Of a stretch of 64,000 nt of DNA, positions 39,781-54,300 are shown piece by piece. Source of the DNA: Liolophura sinensis (Eukaryota > Mollusca > Polyplacophora > Chitonida > Chitonidae); the NCBI RefSeq assembly GCF_032854445.1, contig NW_027017974.1:120521-184520 (forward strand). Reading direction: 5' to 3'. The translations under genes and the position numbers were made by a program. Each line of letters opens with the position of its first letter. Within the stretch, counting starts at the first letter, position 1. The notes beneath the pieces were generated by a model. That model saw only the letters and a program-made list of their open reading frames with translations. It did no database searches and was not told the origin of the DNA.

Positions 39781-42700
39781 ACAGCCAAAAGTATTAGTCG
39801 GAGTGCAACGCAGTTTGCACCATTCGATTTCTCGTCACAAAATACGTCGGATTAGCCTCTTACCAGCAGCACTGGAACAGTTTTTCCACTTTTGCATTTT
39901 TACGTGGTCTTTTTGTTAATTGAAATCGGCTACACTGTACTCTGTACAATCGCGACTGGTCATTACTATATTCAACTTTTGACTATAAGTTATGTGCCCT
40001 TCGGTAGCCCAGAAGACGTCAAATCTTTCGGCTAAGCCCATTTAACTCACCCAGCAGTTGTCTTACTTCTAAGTCCAAGACAATCTCAATGTCTTGATCT
40101 ACGTGTAGAAAAACCACACCATTTGTACGTGAAAAACACAAGGTACTTGATACAGTCTGCTGTAAAAAGTACAACTGACCACAGACCCACATGAATAAGG
40201 TGCCAAAAGATGCGGAATTGAGCCAGGTATCGGCAGCTGTTGAAAAATTGCAAATTTTCCTGGTTTCCATGGAGTAAGAGCCGTTGCTGGGCACGTGATT
40301 ATGACATCAATGATCATTCAATTGTCACTACAGCCAAAAGTATTGGTCGGAGAGCAACGCGGATTGCACCATTCGATTTCTCGTCACAAAATACGTCGGA
40401 TTAGCCTCTTACTAGTAGCACTGGAACAGTTTTTCCACTTTTGCATTTTTGCCTGGTCTTTTTGTTAATTGAAACCGGCTACACTGTACTCTGTACAATC
40501 GCGACTGGTTATTACTATATTCAACTTTTGACTATAAGTTATGTGCCCTTTGGTAGCTCAGAAGACCTGAAATCTTTGGGCCAACCCCATTTAACTCACC
40601 CAGCAATTGTCTTACTTCTAAGTCCAAGACAATCTCAATGTCTTTATCTACGTGTAGAAAAACCACACCATTTGTACGTGAAAAACACAAGGTACTTGAT
40701 ACAGTCTGCTGTAAAAAGTACAACTGAACACTGACCCACTTCAGTAAGGTGCCAAAAGATTCGGAATTGAGCCAGGCATCGGCAGCTGTTGAAAAGTTGC
40801 AAATTGCCCTGGTTTCCATGGAGTAAGAGCCGTTGCTGGGCACGTGATTATGACATAAATGATCATTCAATTGTCACTACAGCCAAAAGTATTAGTCGGA
40901 GTGCAACGCAGTTTGCACCATTCGATTTCTCGTCACAAAATACGTCGGATTAGCCTCTTACCAGTAGCACTGGAACATTTTTTCCACTTTTGCATTTTTG
41001 CCTGGTCTTTTTGTTAATTGAAATCGGCTACACTGTACTCTGTACAATCGCGACTGGTCATTACTATATTCAACTTTTGACTATAAGTTATGTGCCCTTC
41101 GGTAGCCCAGAAGACCTGAAATCTTTTATCTAAGCCCATTTAACTCACCCAGCAATTGCCTTACTTCTAAGTGCAAGACAATCTCAATGTCTTTATCTAC
41201 GTGTAGAAAAACCACACCATTTGTAAATAAAAAACACAAGGTACTTGATACAGTCTGCTGTAAAAAGTACAACTAAACACTGACCCACTTCAGTAAGGTG
41301 CCAAAAGATGCGAAATTGAGCCAGGCATCGGCAGCTGTTGAAAAATTGCAAATTTCCCTGGTTTCCATGGAGTGAGAGCCGTTGCTGGGCACGTGATTAT
41401 GACATAAATGATCATTCAATTGTCACTACAGCCAAAAGTGTTAGTCGGAGAGCAACGCGGTTTGCACCATTTGTTTTCTCGTCAGAAAATACGTCGGATT
41501 AGATTCTTACCAGCAGCACTGGAACAGTTTTTCCACTTTTGCATTTTTGCCTGGTCTTTTTGTTAATTGAAATCGGCTACACTGTACTCTGTACAATCGC
41601 GACTGGTCATTACTATATTCAACTTTTGACTATAAGTTATGTGCCCTTCGGTAGCCCAGAAGACCTGAAATCTTTTATCTAAGCCCATTTAACTCACCCA
41701 GCAATTGCCTTACTTCTAAGTGCAAGACAATCTCAATGTCTTTATCTACGTGTAGAAAAACCACACCATTTGTACGTGAAAAACATAAGGTACTTGATAC
41801 AGTCTGCTGTAAAAAGTACAACTGAACACTGACCCACTTCAGTAAGGTGCCAAGAGATGCGGAATTGAGCCAGGCATCGGCAGCTGTTGAAAAATTGCAA
41901 ATTTCCCTGGTTTCCATGGAGTAAGAGCCGTTGCTACGCACGTGATTATGACATAAATGATCATTCAATGTCGCTACAGCCAAATGTATTGGTCGGAGAG
42001 CAACGCGGATTGCACCATTCGATTTCTCGTCACAAAAATACGTCGGATTAGCCTCTCACTAGTAGCACTGGAACAGTTTTTCCAATTTTGCATTTTTGCC
42101 TGGTCTTTTTCTTAATTGAAACCGGCTACACTGTACTATGTACCATCGCGACTGGTCATTACTATATTCAACTTTTGACTATATGTTATGTGCCCTTCGG
42201 TAGCCCAGAAGACGTCAAATCTTTGGGCTAAGCCCATTTCACTCACCCAGCAATTGCCTTACTTCTAAGTGCTAGACAATCTCAATGTCTTTATCTACGT
42301 GTAGAAAAACCACACCATTTGTACATGAAAAACACAAGGTACTTGATACAGTCTGCTGTAAATAGTACAACTGAACACTGACTCACTTCAGTAAGGTGCC
42401 AAAAGATGCTGAACTGAGCCAGGCATCGGCAGCTGTTGAAAAATTGCAAATTTCCCTGGTTTCCATGGAGTAAGAGCCGTTGTTGGGCACGTGATTATGA
42501 CATCAATGATCATTCAATTGTCGCTACAGCCAAAAGTATTGGTCGGAGAGCAACGCGGTTTGCACCATTCGATTTCTCGTCACAAAATACGTCGGATTAG
42601 CCTCTTACCAGTAGCACTGGAACAGTTTTTCCACTTTTGCATTTTTGCCGGGTCTTTTTGTTAATTGAAACCGGCTACACTGTACTCTGTACAATCGCGA

Positions 42701-45700
42701 CTGGTTATTACTATATTCAACTTTTGACTATAAGTTATGTGCCCTTTGGTAGCTCAGAAGACCTGAAATCTTTGGGCCAACCCCATTTAACTCACCCAGC
42801 AATTGTCTTACTTCTAAGTCCAAGACAATCTCAATGTCTTTATCTACGTGTAGAAAAACCACACCATTTGTACGTGAAAAACACAAGGTACTTGATACAG
42901 TCTGCTGTAAAAAGTACAACTGAACACAGACCCACTTGAATAAGGTGCCAAAAGATCCGGAATTGAGCCAGGCATCGGCAGCTGTTGAAAAATTGCAAAT
43001 TTCCCTGGTTTCCATGGAGTAAGAGCCGTTGCTGGGCACATGATTATGACATAAGTGATCATTCAATTGTCACTACAGCCAAAAGTATTGGTCGGAGAGC
43101 AACGCGGTTTGCACCATTCGATTTCTCGTCACAAAATACGTCGGATTAGCCTCTTACCAGCAGCACTGGAACAGTTTTTCCACTTTTGCATTTTTACGTG
43201 GTCTTTTTGTTAATTGAAATCGGCTACACTGTACTCTGTACAATCGCGACTGGTCATTACTATATTCAACTTTTGACTATAAGTTATGTGCCCTTCGGTA
43301 GCCCAGAAGACGTCAAATCTTTCGGCTAAGCCCATTTAACTCACCCAGCAGTTGTCTTACTTCTAAGTCCAAGACAATCTCAATGTCTTGATCTACGTGT
43401 AGAAAAACCACACCATTTGTACGTGAAAAACACAAGGTACTTGATACGGTCTGCTGTAAAAAGTACAACTGACCACAGACCCACATGAATAAGGTGCCAA
43501 AAGATGCGGAATTGAGCCAGGTATCGGCAGCTGTTGAAAAATTGCAAATTTCCCTGGTTTCCATGGAGTAAGAGCCGTTGCTGGGCACGTGATTATGACA
43601 TAAATGATCATTCAATTGTCACTACAGCCAAAAGTGTTAGTCGGAGAGCAACGCGGTTTGCACCATTTGTTTTCTCGTCAGAAAATACGTCGGATTAGCC
43701 TCTTACCAGCAGCACTGGAACAGTTTTTCCACTTTTGCATTTTTGCCTGGTCTTTGTGTTAATTGAAATCGGCTACACTGTACTCTGTACAATCGCGACT
43801 GGTCATTACTATATTCAACTTTTGACTATAAGTTATGTGCCCTTCGGTAGCCCAGAAGACCTGAAATCTTTCGGCTAAGCCCATTTAACTCACCCAGCAA
43901 TTGCCTTACTTCTAAGTGCAAGACAATCTCAATGTCTTTATCTACGTGTAGAAAAACCACACCATTTGTACGTGAAAAACATAAGGTACTTGATACAGTC
44001 TGCTGTAAAAAGTACAACTGAACACTGACCCACTTCAGTAAGGTGCCAAAAGATGCGGAATTGAGCCAGGCATCGGCAGCTGTTGAAAAATTGGAAATTT
44101 CCCTGGTTTCCATGGAGTAAGAGCCGTTCCTACGCACGTGATTATGACATAAATGATCATTCAATGTCGCTACAGCCAAATGTATTGGTCGGAGAGCAAC
44201 GCGGATTGCACCATTCGATTTCTCGTCACAAAAATACGTCGGATTAGCCTCTTACTAGTAGCACTGGAACAGTTTTTCCACTTTTGCATTTTTGCCTGGT
44301 CTTTTTGTTAATTGAAACCGGCTACACTGTACTATGTACCATCGCGACTGGTCATTACTATATTCAACTTTTGACTATATGTTATGTGCCCTTCGGTAGC
44401 CCAGAAGACGTCAAATCTTTGGGCTAAGCCCATTTCACTCACCCAGCAATTGCCTTACTTCTAAGTCCAAGACAATCTCAATGTCTTTATCTACGTGTAG
44501 AAAAACCACACCATTTGTACATGAAAAACACAAGGTACTTGATACAGTCTGCTGTAAAAAGTACAACTGAACACTGACTCACTTCAGTAAGGTGCCAAAA
44601 GATGCGGAACTGAGCCAGGCATCGGCAGCTGTTGAAAAATTGCAAATTTCCCTGGTTTCCATGGAGTAAGAGCCGTTGTTGGGCACGTGATTATGACATC
44701 AATGATCATTCAATTGTCGCTACAGCCAAAAGTTTTGGTCAGAGAGCAACGCGGTTTGCACCATTCGATTTCTCGTCACAAAATACGTCGGATTAGCCTC
44801 TTACTAGTAGCACTAGAACAGTTTTTCCACTTTTGCATTTTTGCCTGGTCTTTGTGTTAATTGAAACCGGCTACACTGTACTCTGTACAATCGCGACTGG
44901 TTATTACTATATTCAACTTTTGACTATAAGTTATGTGCCCTTCGGTAGCTCAGAAGACCTGAAATCTTTGGGCCAACCCCATTTAACTCACCCAGCAATT
45001 GTCTTACTTCTAAGTCCAAGACAATCTCAATGTCTTTATCTACGTGTAGAAAAACCACACCATTTGTACGTGAAAAACACAAGGTACTTGATACAGTCTG
45101 CTGTAAAAAGTACAACTGAACACTGACCCACATTTATAAGGTGCCAAAAGATGCTGAATTGGGCCAGGCATCGGCAGCTGTTAAAAAATTGCAAATATCC
45201 CTGGTTTCCATGGAGTAAGAGCCGTTGCTGGGCACGTGATTATGACATCAATGATCATTGAATTGTCGCTACAGCCAAAAGTGTTGGTCGAAGAGCAACG
45301 CGGTTTGCACCATTCGATTTCTCGTCACAAAATACGTCGGATTAGCCTCTTACCAGCAGCACTGGAACAATTTTTCCAATTTTGCATTTTTACCTGGTCT
45401 TTTTGTTAATTGAAATCGGCTACACTGTACTCTGTACAATCGCGACTGGTCATTACTATATTCAACTTTTGACTATAAGTTATGTGCCCTTCGGTAGCCC
45501 AGAAGACGTCAAATCTTTCGGCTAAGCCCATTTAACTCACCCTGCAGTTGTCTTACTTCTAAGTCCAAGACAATCTCAATGTCTTTATCTACGTGTAGAA
45601 AAAAAACACCATTTGTACATGAAAAACACAAGGTACTTGATACAGTCTGCTGTAAAAAGTACAACTGAACACTGACCCACTTCAGTAAGGTGCCAAAAGA

Positions 45701-45795
45701 TTCGGAATTGAGCCAGGCATCGGCAGCTGTTGAAAAGTTGCAAATTTCCCTGGTTTCCATGGAGTAAGAGCCGTTGCTACGCACGTGATTATGAC

Positions 45796-48700
45796 ATCAA
45801 TGATCATTCAATTGTCACTACAGGCAAATGTATTGGTCGGACAGCAACGCGGTTTGCACCATTCGATTTGTCGTCACAAAATACGTCGGATTAGCCTCTT
45901 ACCAGCAGCACTGGAACAATTTTTCCAATTTTGCATTTTTACCTGGTCTTTTTGTTAATTGAAATCGGCTACACTGTACTCTGTACAATCGCGACTGGTC
46001 ATTACTATATTCAACTTTTGACTATAAGTTATGTGCCCTTCGGTAGCCCAGAAGACGTCAAATCTTTCGGCTAAGCCCATTTAACTCACCAAGCAATTGT
46101 CTTACTTCTAAGTGCAAGACAATCTGAATGTCTTTATCTACGTGTAGAAAAACCACACCATTTGTACGTGAAAAACACAAGGTACTTGGTACAGTCTGCT
46201 GTAAAAAGTACAACTGAACACTGACCCACTTCAGTAAGGTGCCAAAAGATGCGGAACTGAGCCAGGCATCGGCAGCTGTTGAAAAATTGCAAATTTCCCT
46301 GGTTTCCATGGAGTAAGAGCCGTTGCTGGGCACATGATTATGACATAAATGATCATTCAATTGTCACTACAGCCAAAAGTATTAGTCGGAGAGCAACGCG
46401 GTTTGCACCATTCGATTTCTCGTCACAAAATACGTCGGATTAGCCTCTTACCAGCAGCACTGGAACAGTTTTTCCACTTTTGCATATTTACCTGGTCTTT
46501 TTGTTAATTGAAATCGGCTACACTGTACTCTGTACAATCGCGACTGGTCATTACTATATTCAACTTTTAACTATAATTTATGTGCCCTTCGGTAGCCCAG
46601 AAGACGTCAAATTATTCGGCTAAGCCCATTTAACTCACCCAGCAGTTGTCTTACTTCTAAGTCCAAGACAATCTCAATGTCTTGATCTACGTGTAGAAAA
46701 ACCACACCATTTGTACGTGAAAAACACAAGGTACTTGATACAGTCTGCTGTAAAAAGTACAACTGACCACAGACCCACATGAATAAGGTGCCAAACGATG
46801 CGGAATTGAGCCAGGTTTCGGCAGCTGTTGAAAAATTGCAAATTTTCCTGGTTTCCATGGAGTAAGAGCCGTTGCTGTGCACGTGATTATGACATAAATG
46901 ATCATTCAATTGTCACTACAGCCAAAAGTATTGGTCGGACAGCAACGCGGTTTGCACCATTCGATTTGTCGTCACAAAATACGTTGGATTAGCCTTTTAC
47001 CAGCAGCACTGGAACAATTTTTCCACTTTTGCATTTTTGCCTGGTATTTTTGTTAATTGAAATCGGCTACACTGTACTCTGTACAATTGCGACTGGTCAT
47101 TACTATATTCAACTTTTGACTATAAGTTATGTGCCCTTCGGTAGCCCAGAAGACCTGAAATCTTTGGGCTAAGCCCATTTAACTCACCCAGCAATTGCCT
47201 TACTTCTAAGTGCTAGACAATCTCAATGTCTTTATCTACGTGTAGAAAAACCACACCATTTGTACGTGAGAAACACAAGGTACTTGATACAGTCTGCTGT
47301 AAAAAGTACAACTGAACACTGACCCACTTCAGTAAGGTGCCAAAAGATGCGGAATTGAGCCAGGCATCGGCAGCTGTTGAAAAATTGCAAATTTCCCTGG
47401 TTTCCATGGAGTAAGAGCCGTTGCTGGGCACGTGATTATGACATCAATGATCATTCAATTGTCACTACAGCCAAAAGTATTGGTCGGAGAGCAACGTGGA
47501 TTGCACCATTCGATTTCTCGTCACAAAATACGTCGGATTAGCCTCTTACTAGTAGCACTGGAACAGTTTTTCCACTTTTGCATTTGTGCCTGGTCTTTTT
47601 GTTAATTGAAATCGGCTACACTGTACTCTGTACAATCGCGACTGGTCATTACTATATTCAACTTTTGACTATAAGTTATGTGCCCTTCGGTAGCTCAGAA
47701 GACCTGAAATCTTTGGGCCAACCCCATTTAACTCACCCAGCAATTGTCTTACTTCTAAGTCCAAGACAATCTCAATGTCTTTATCTACGTGTAGAAAAAC
47801 CACACCATTTGTACGTGAAAAACACAAGGTACTTGATACAGTCTGCTGTAAAAAGTACAACTAAACACTGACCCACATTTATAAGGTGCCAAAAGATGCG
47901 GAATTGGGCCAGGCATCGGCAGCTGTTAAAAAATTGCAAATATCCCTGGTTTCCATGGAGTAAGAGCCGTTGCTACGCACGTAATTATGATATCAATGAT
48001 CATTGAATTGTCGCTACAGCCAAAAGTATTGGTCGAAGAGCAACGCGGTTTGCACCATTCGATTTCTCGTCACAAAATACGTCGGATTAGCCTCTTACCA
48101 GCAGCACTGGAACAGTTTTTCCACTTTTGCATTTTTGCCTGGTCTTTTTGTTAATTGAAACCGGCTACACTGTACTCTGTACAATCGCGACTGGTCATTA
48201 CTATATTCAACATTTGACTATAAGTTATGTGCCCTTCGGTAGCCCAGAAGACCTAAAATCTTTCGGCTAAGCCCATTTAACTCACCCAGCAATTGCCTTA
48301 CTTCTAAGTGCAAGACAATCTCAATGTCTTTATCTACGTGTAGAAAAACCACACCATTTGTACGTGAAAAACACAAGGTACTTGATACAGTCTGCTGTAA
48401 AAAGTACAACTAAACACTGACCTACTTCAGTAAGGTGCCAAAAGATGCGGAATTGAGCCAGGCATCGGCAGCTGTTGAAAAATTGCAAATTTCCCTGGTT
48501 TCCATGGAGTAAGAGCCGTTGCTGGGCACGTGATTATGACATAAATGATCATTCAATTGCCGCTACAGCCAAAAGTATTGGTTGGAGAGCAACGCGGTTT
48601 GCACCATTTGTTTTCTCGTCAGAAAATACGTCGTATTAGCCTCTTACCAGCAGCACTGGAACAGTTTTTCCACTTTTGCATTTTTGCCTGGTCTTTTTGT

Positions 48701-50260
48701 TAATTAAAATCGGCTACACTGTACTCTGTACAATCGCGACTGGTCATTACTATATTCAACTTTTGACTATAAGTTATGTGCCCTTCGGTAGCCCAGAAGA
48801 CCTGAAATCTTTTATCTAAGCCCATTTAACTCACCCAGCAATTGCCTTACTTCTAAGTGCAAGAAAACCTCAATGTCTTTATCTACGTGTAGAAAAACCA
48901 CACCATTTGTAAATAAAAAACACAAGGTACTTGATACAGTCTGCTGTAAAAAGTACAACTAAACACTGACCCACTTCAGTAAGGTGCCAAAAGATGCGGA
49001 ATTGAGCCAGGCATAGGCAGCTGTTGAAAAATTGCAAATAAGGTGCCAAAAGATGCGGAATTGAGCCAGGCATAGGCAGCTGTTGAAAAATTGCAAATTT
49101 CCCTGGTTTCCATGGAGTAAGAGCCGTTGCTGGGCACGTGATTATGACATAAATGATCATTCAATTGTCACTACAGCCAAAAGTGTTAGTCGGAGAGCAA
49201 CGCGGTTTGCACCATTTGTTTTTCTCGTCAGAAAATACGTCGGATTAGCCTCTTACCAGCAGCACTGGAACAGTTTTTCCACTTTTGCATTTTTACCTGG
49301 TCTTTTTGTTAATTGAAATCGGCTACACTGTACTCTGTACAATCGCGACTGGTCATTACTATATTCATCTTTTGACTATAAGTTATGTGCCCTTCGGTAG
49401 CCCAGAAGACGTCAAATATTTCGGCTAAGCCCATTTAACTCACCCAGCAATTGTCTTACTTTTAAGTCCAAGACAATCTCAATGTCTTTATCTACGTGTA
49501 GAAAAACCACACCATTTGTACATGAAAAACACAAGGTACTTGATACAGTCTGCTGTAAAAAGTACAACTGAACACAGACCCACTTGAATAAGGTGCCAAA
49601 AGATCCGGAATTGAGCCAGGTATCGGCAGCTGTTGAAAAATTGCAAATTTCCCTGGTTTCCATGGAGTAAGAGCCGTTGCTGTGCACGTGATTATGACAT
49701 AAATGATCATTCAATTGTCACTACAGGCAAATGTATTGGTCGGACAGCAACGCGGTTTGCACCATTCGATTTGTCGTCACAAAATACGTCGGATTAGCCT
49801 CTTACCAGCAGCACTGGAACAATTTCTCCAATTTTGCATTTTTACCTGGTCTTTTTGTTAATTGAAATCGGCTACACTGTACTCTGTACAATCGCGACTG
49901 GTCATTACTATATTCAACTTTTGACTATAAGTTATGTGCCCTTCGGTAGCCCAGAAGACGTCAAATCTTTCGGCTAAGCCCATTTAACTCACCCAGCAAT
50001 TGTCTTACTTCTAAGTCCAAGACAATCTCAATGTCTTTATCTACGTGTAGAAAAACCACACCATTTGTACATGAAAAACACAAGGTACTTGATACAGTCT
50101 GCTGTAAAAAGTACAACTAAACACTGACCCACATTTATAAGGTGCCAAAAGATGCGGAATTGGGCCAGGCATCGGCAGCTGTTAAAAAATTGCAAATATC
50201 CCTGGTTTCCATGGAGTAAGAGCCGTTGCTGGGCACGTGATTATGACATCAATGATCATT
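45796..50260. repeat. Higher-order satellite block, copy D1
   Basis: About eight monomers share private variants with the string 5,551 bp further on, such as CACCAAGCAATTG, AAATTATTCGGC, GGTATTTTTGTTAATTG, GACCTAAAATC and AGAAAACCTCAATG, together with a 59-bp internal duplication. The offset is ten monomers plus 61 bp. A looser relative of part of the string lies near 9.6-12.7 kb. Edges are approximate. Confidence 0.82.
48981..49098. repeat. 59-bp tandem duplication inside a monomer (block D1)
   Basis: The segment from AAGGTGCCAAAAGATGCGG to ATTGCAAAT occurs twice in direct succession, at 48981-49039 and 49040-49098. Both units carry the GGCATAGGCAG variant. This lengthens the monomer to about 608 bp. 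Confidence 0.95.
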
Positions 50261-51346
50261 TAATTGTCGCTACAGCCCAAAGTATTGGTCGGAGAGCAAC
50301 GCGGTTTGCACCATTCGATTTCTCGTCACAAAATGCGTCGGATTAGCCTCTTACCAGCAGCACTGGAACAGTTTTTCCACTTTTGCATATTTACCTGGTC
50401 TTTTTGTTAATTGAAATCGGCTACACTGTACTCTGTACAATCGCGACTGGTCATTACTATATTCAACTTTTGACTATAAGTTATGTGCCCTTCGGTAGCC
50501 CAGAAGACGTCAAATCTTTCGGCTAAGCCCATTTAACTCACCCAGCAGTTGTCTTACCTCTAAGTCCAAGACAATCTCAATGTCTTGATCTACGTGTAGA
50601 AAAACCACACCATTTCTACGTGAAAAACACAAGGTACTTGATACAGTCTGCTGTAAAAAGTACAACTGACCAGAGACCCACATGAATAAGGTGCCAAAAG
50701 ATGCGGAATTGAGCCAGGTATCGGCAGCTGTTGAAAAATTGCAAATTTTCCTGGTTTCCATGGAGTAAGAGCCGTTGCTGGGCACGTGATTATGACATCA
50801 ATGATCATTCAATTGTCGCTACAGCCAAAAGTATTGGTCGGAGAGCAACGCGGTTTGCACCATTCGATTTCTCGTCACAAAATACGTCGGATTAGCCTCT
50901 TACCAGCAGCACTGGAACAGTTTTTCCACTTTTGCATTTTTACCTGGTCTTTTTGTTAATTGAAATCGGCTACACTGTACTCTGTACAATTGCGACTGGT
51001 CATTACTATATTCAACTTTTGACTATAAGTTATGTGCCCTTCGGTAGCCCAGAAGACCTGAAATCTTTGGGCCAAGCCCATTTAACTCACCCAGCAATTG
51101 TCTTACTTCTAAGTCCAAGACAATCTCAATGTCTTTATCTACGTGTAGAAAAACCACACCATTTGTACATGAAAAACACAAGGTACTTGATACAGTCTGC
51201 TGTAAAAAGTACAACTGAACACAGACTCACTTGAATAAGGTGCCAAAAGATGCGGAATTGAGCCAGGTATGGACAGCTGTTGAAAAATTGCAAATATCCC
51301 TGGTTTCCATGGAGTAAGAGCCGTTGCTGTGCACGTGATTATGACA

Positions 51347-54300
51347 TAAATGATCATTCAATTGTCACTACAGGCAAATGTATTGGTCGGACAGCAACGC
51401 GGTTTGCACCATTCGATTTGTCGTCACAAAATACGTCGGATTAGCCTCTTACCAGCAGCACTGGAACAATTTTTCCAATTTTGCATTTTTACCTGGTCTT
51501 TTTGTTAATTGAAATCGGCTACACTGTACTCTGTACAATCGCGACTGGTCATTACTATATTCAACTTTTGACTATAAGTTATGTGCCCTTCGGTAGCCCA
51601 GAAGACGTCAAATCTTTCGGCTAAGCCCATTTAACTCACCAAGCAATTGTCTTACTTCTAAGTGCAAGACAATCTGAATGTCTTTATCTACGTGTAGAAA
51701 AAACCACACCATTTGTACGTGAAAAACACAAGGTACTTGGTACAGTCTGCTGTAAAAAGTACAACTGAACACTGACCCACTTCAGTAAGGTGCCAAAAGA
51801 TGCGGAACTGAGCCAGGCATCGGCAGCTGTTGAAAAATTGCAAATTTCCCTGGTTTCCATGGAGTAAGAGCCGTTGCTGGGCACATGATTATGACATAAA
51901 TGATCATTCAATTGTCACTACAGCCAAAAGTATTAGTCGGAGAGCAACGCGGTTTGCACCATTCGATTTCTCGTCACAAAATACGTCGGATTAGCCTCTT
52001 ACCAGCAGCACTGGAACAGTTTTTCCACTTTTGCATATTTACCTGGTCTTTTTGTTAATTGAAATCGGCTACACTGTACTCTGTACAATCGCGACTGGTC
52101 ATTACTATATTCAACTTTTGACTATAAGTTATGTGCCCTTCGGTAGCCCAGAAGACGTCAAATTATTCGGCTAAGCCCATTTAACTCACCCAGCAGTTGT
52201 CTTACTTCTAAGTCCAAGACAATCTCAATGTCTTGATCTACGTGTAGAAAAACCACACCATTTGTACGTGAAAAACACAAGGTACTTGATACAGTCTGCT
52301 GTAAAAAGTACAACTGACCACAGACCCACATGAATAAGGTGCCAAAAGATGCGGAATTGAGCCAGGTATCGGCAGCTGTTGAAAAATTGCAAATTTTCCT
52401 GGTTTCCATGGAGTAAGAGCCGTTGCTGTGCACGTGATTATGACATAAATGATCATTCAATTGTCACTACAGCCAAAAGTATTGGTCGGACAGCAACGCG
52501 GTTTGCACCATTCGATTTGTCGTCACAAAATACGTTGGATTAGCCTTTTACCAGCAGCACTGGAACAATTTTTCCACTTTTGCATTTTTGCCTGGTATTT
52601 TTGTTAATTGAAATCGGCTACACTGTACTCTGTACAATTGCGACTGGTCATTACTATATTCAACTTTTGACTATAAGTTATGTGCCCTTCGGTAGCCCAG
52701 AAGACCTGAAATCTTTGGGCTAAGCCCATTTAACTCACCCAGCAATTGCCTTACTTCTAAGTGCTAGACAATCTCAATGTCTTTATCTACGTGTAGAAAA
52801 ACCACACCATTTGTACGTGAAAAACACAAGGTACTTGATACAGTCTGCTGTAAAAAGTACAACTGAACACTGACCCACTTCAGTAAGGTGCCAAAAGATG
52901 CGGAATTGAGCCAGGCATCGGCAGCTGTTGAAAAATTGCAAATTTCCCTGGTTTCCATGGAGTAAGAGCCGTTGCTGGGCACGTGATTATGACATCAATG
53001 ATCATTCAATTGTCACTACAGCCAAAAGTATTGGTAGGAGAGCAACGTGGATTGCACCATTCGATTTCTCGTCACAAAATACGTCGGATTAGCGTCTTAC
53101 TAGTAGCAGTGGAACAGTTTTTCCACTTTTGCATTTTTGCCTGGTCTTTTTGTTAATTGAAACCGGCTACACTGTACTCTGTACAATCGCGACTGGTCAT
53201 TACTATATTCAACTTTTGACTATAAGTTATGTGCCCTTCGGTAGCTCAGAAGACCTGAAATCTTTGGGCCAACCCCATTTAACTCACCCAGCAATTGTCT
53301 TACTTCTAAGTCCAAGACAATCTCAATGTCTTTATCTACGTGTAGAAAAACCACACCATTTGTACGTGAAAAACACAAGGTACTTGATACAGTCTGCTGT
53401 AAAAAGTACAACTAAACACTGACCCACATTTATAAGGTGCCAAAAGATGCGGAATTGGGCCAGGCATCGGCAGCTGTTAAAAAATTGCAAATATCCCTGG
53501 TTTCCATGGAGTAAGAGCCGTTGCTACGCACGTAATTATGATATCAATGATCATTGAATTGTCGCTACAGCCAAAAGTATTGGTCGAAGAGCAACGCGGT
53601 TTGCACCATTCGATTTCTCGTCACAAAATACGTCGGATTAGCCTCTTACCAGCAGCACTGGAACAGTTTTTCCACTTTTGCATTTTTGCCTGGTCTTTTT
53701 GTTAATTGAAACCGGCTACACTGTACTCTGTACAATCGCGACTGGTCATTACTATATTCAACATTTGACTATAAGTTATGTGCCCTTCGGTAGCCCAGAA
53801 GACCTAAAATCTTTCGGCTAAGCCCATTTAACTCACCCAGCAATTGCCTTACTTCTAAGTGCAAGACAATCTCAATGTCTTTATCTACGTGTAGAAAAAC
53901 CACACCATTTGTACGTGAAAAACACAAGGTACTTGATACAGTCTGCTGTAAAAAGTACAACTAAACACTGACCCACTTCAGTAAGGTGCCAAAAGATGCG
54001 GAATTGAGCCAGGCATCGGCAGCTGTTGAAAAATTGCAAATTTCCCTTGTTTCCATGGAGTAAGAGCCGTTGCTGGGCACGTGATTATGACATAAATGAT
54101 CATTCAATTGTCACTACAGCCAAAAGTGTTAGTCGGAGAGCAACGCGGTTTGCACCATTTGTTTTCTCGTTATAAAATACGTCGTATTAGCCTCTTACCA
54201 GCAGCACTGGAACAGTTTTTCCACTTTTGCATTTTTGCCTGGTCTTTTTGTTAATTGAAATCGGCTACACTGTACTCTGTACAATCGCGACTGGTCATTA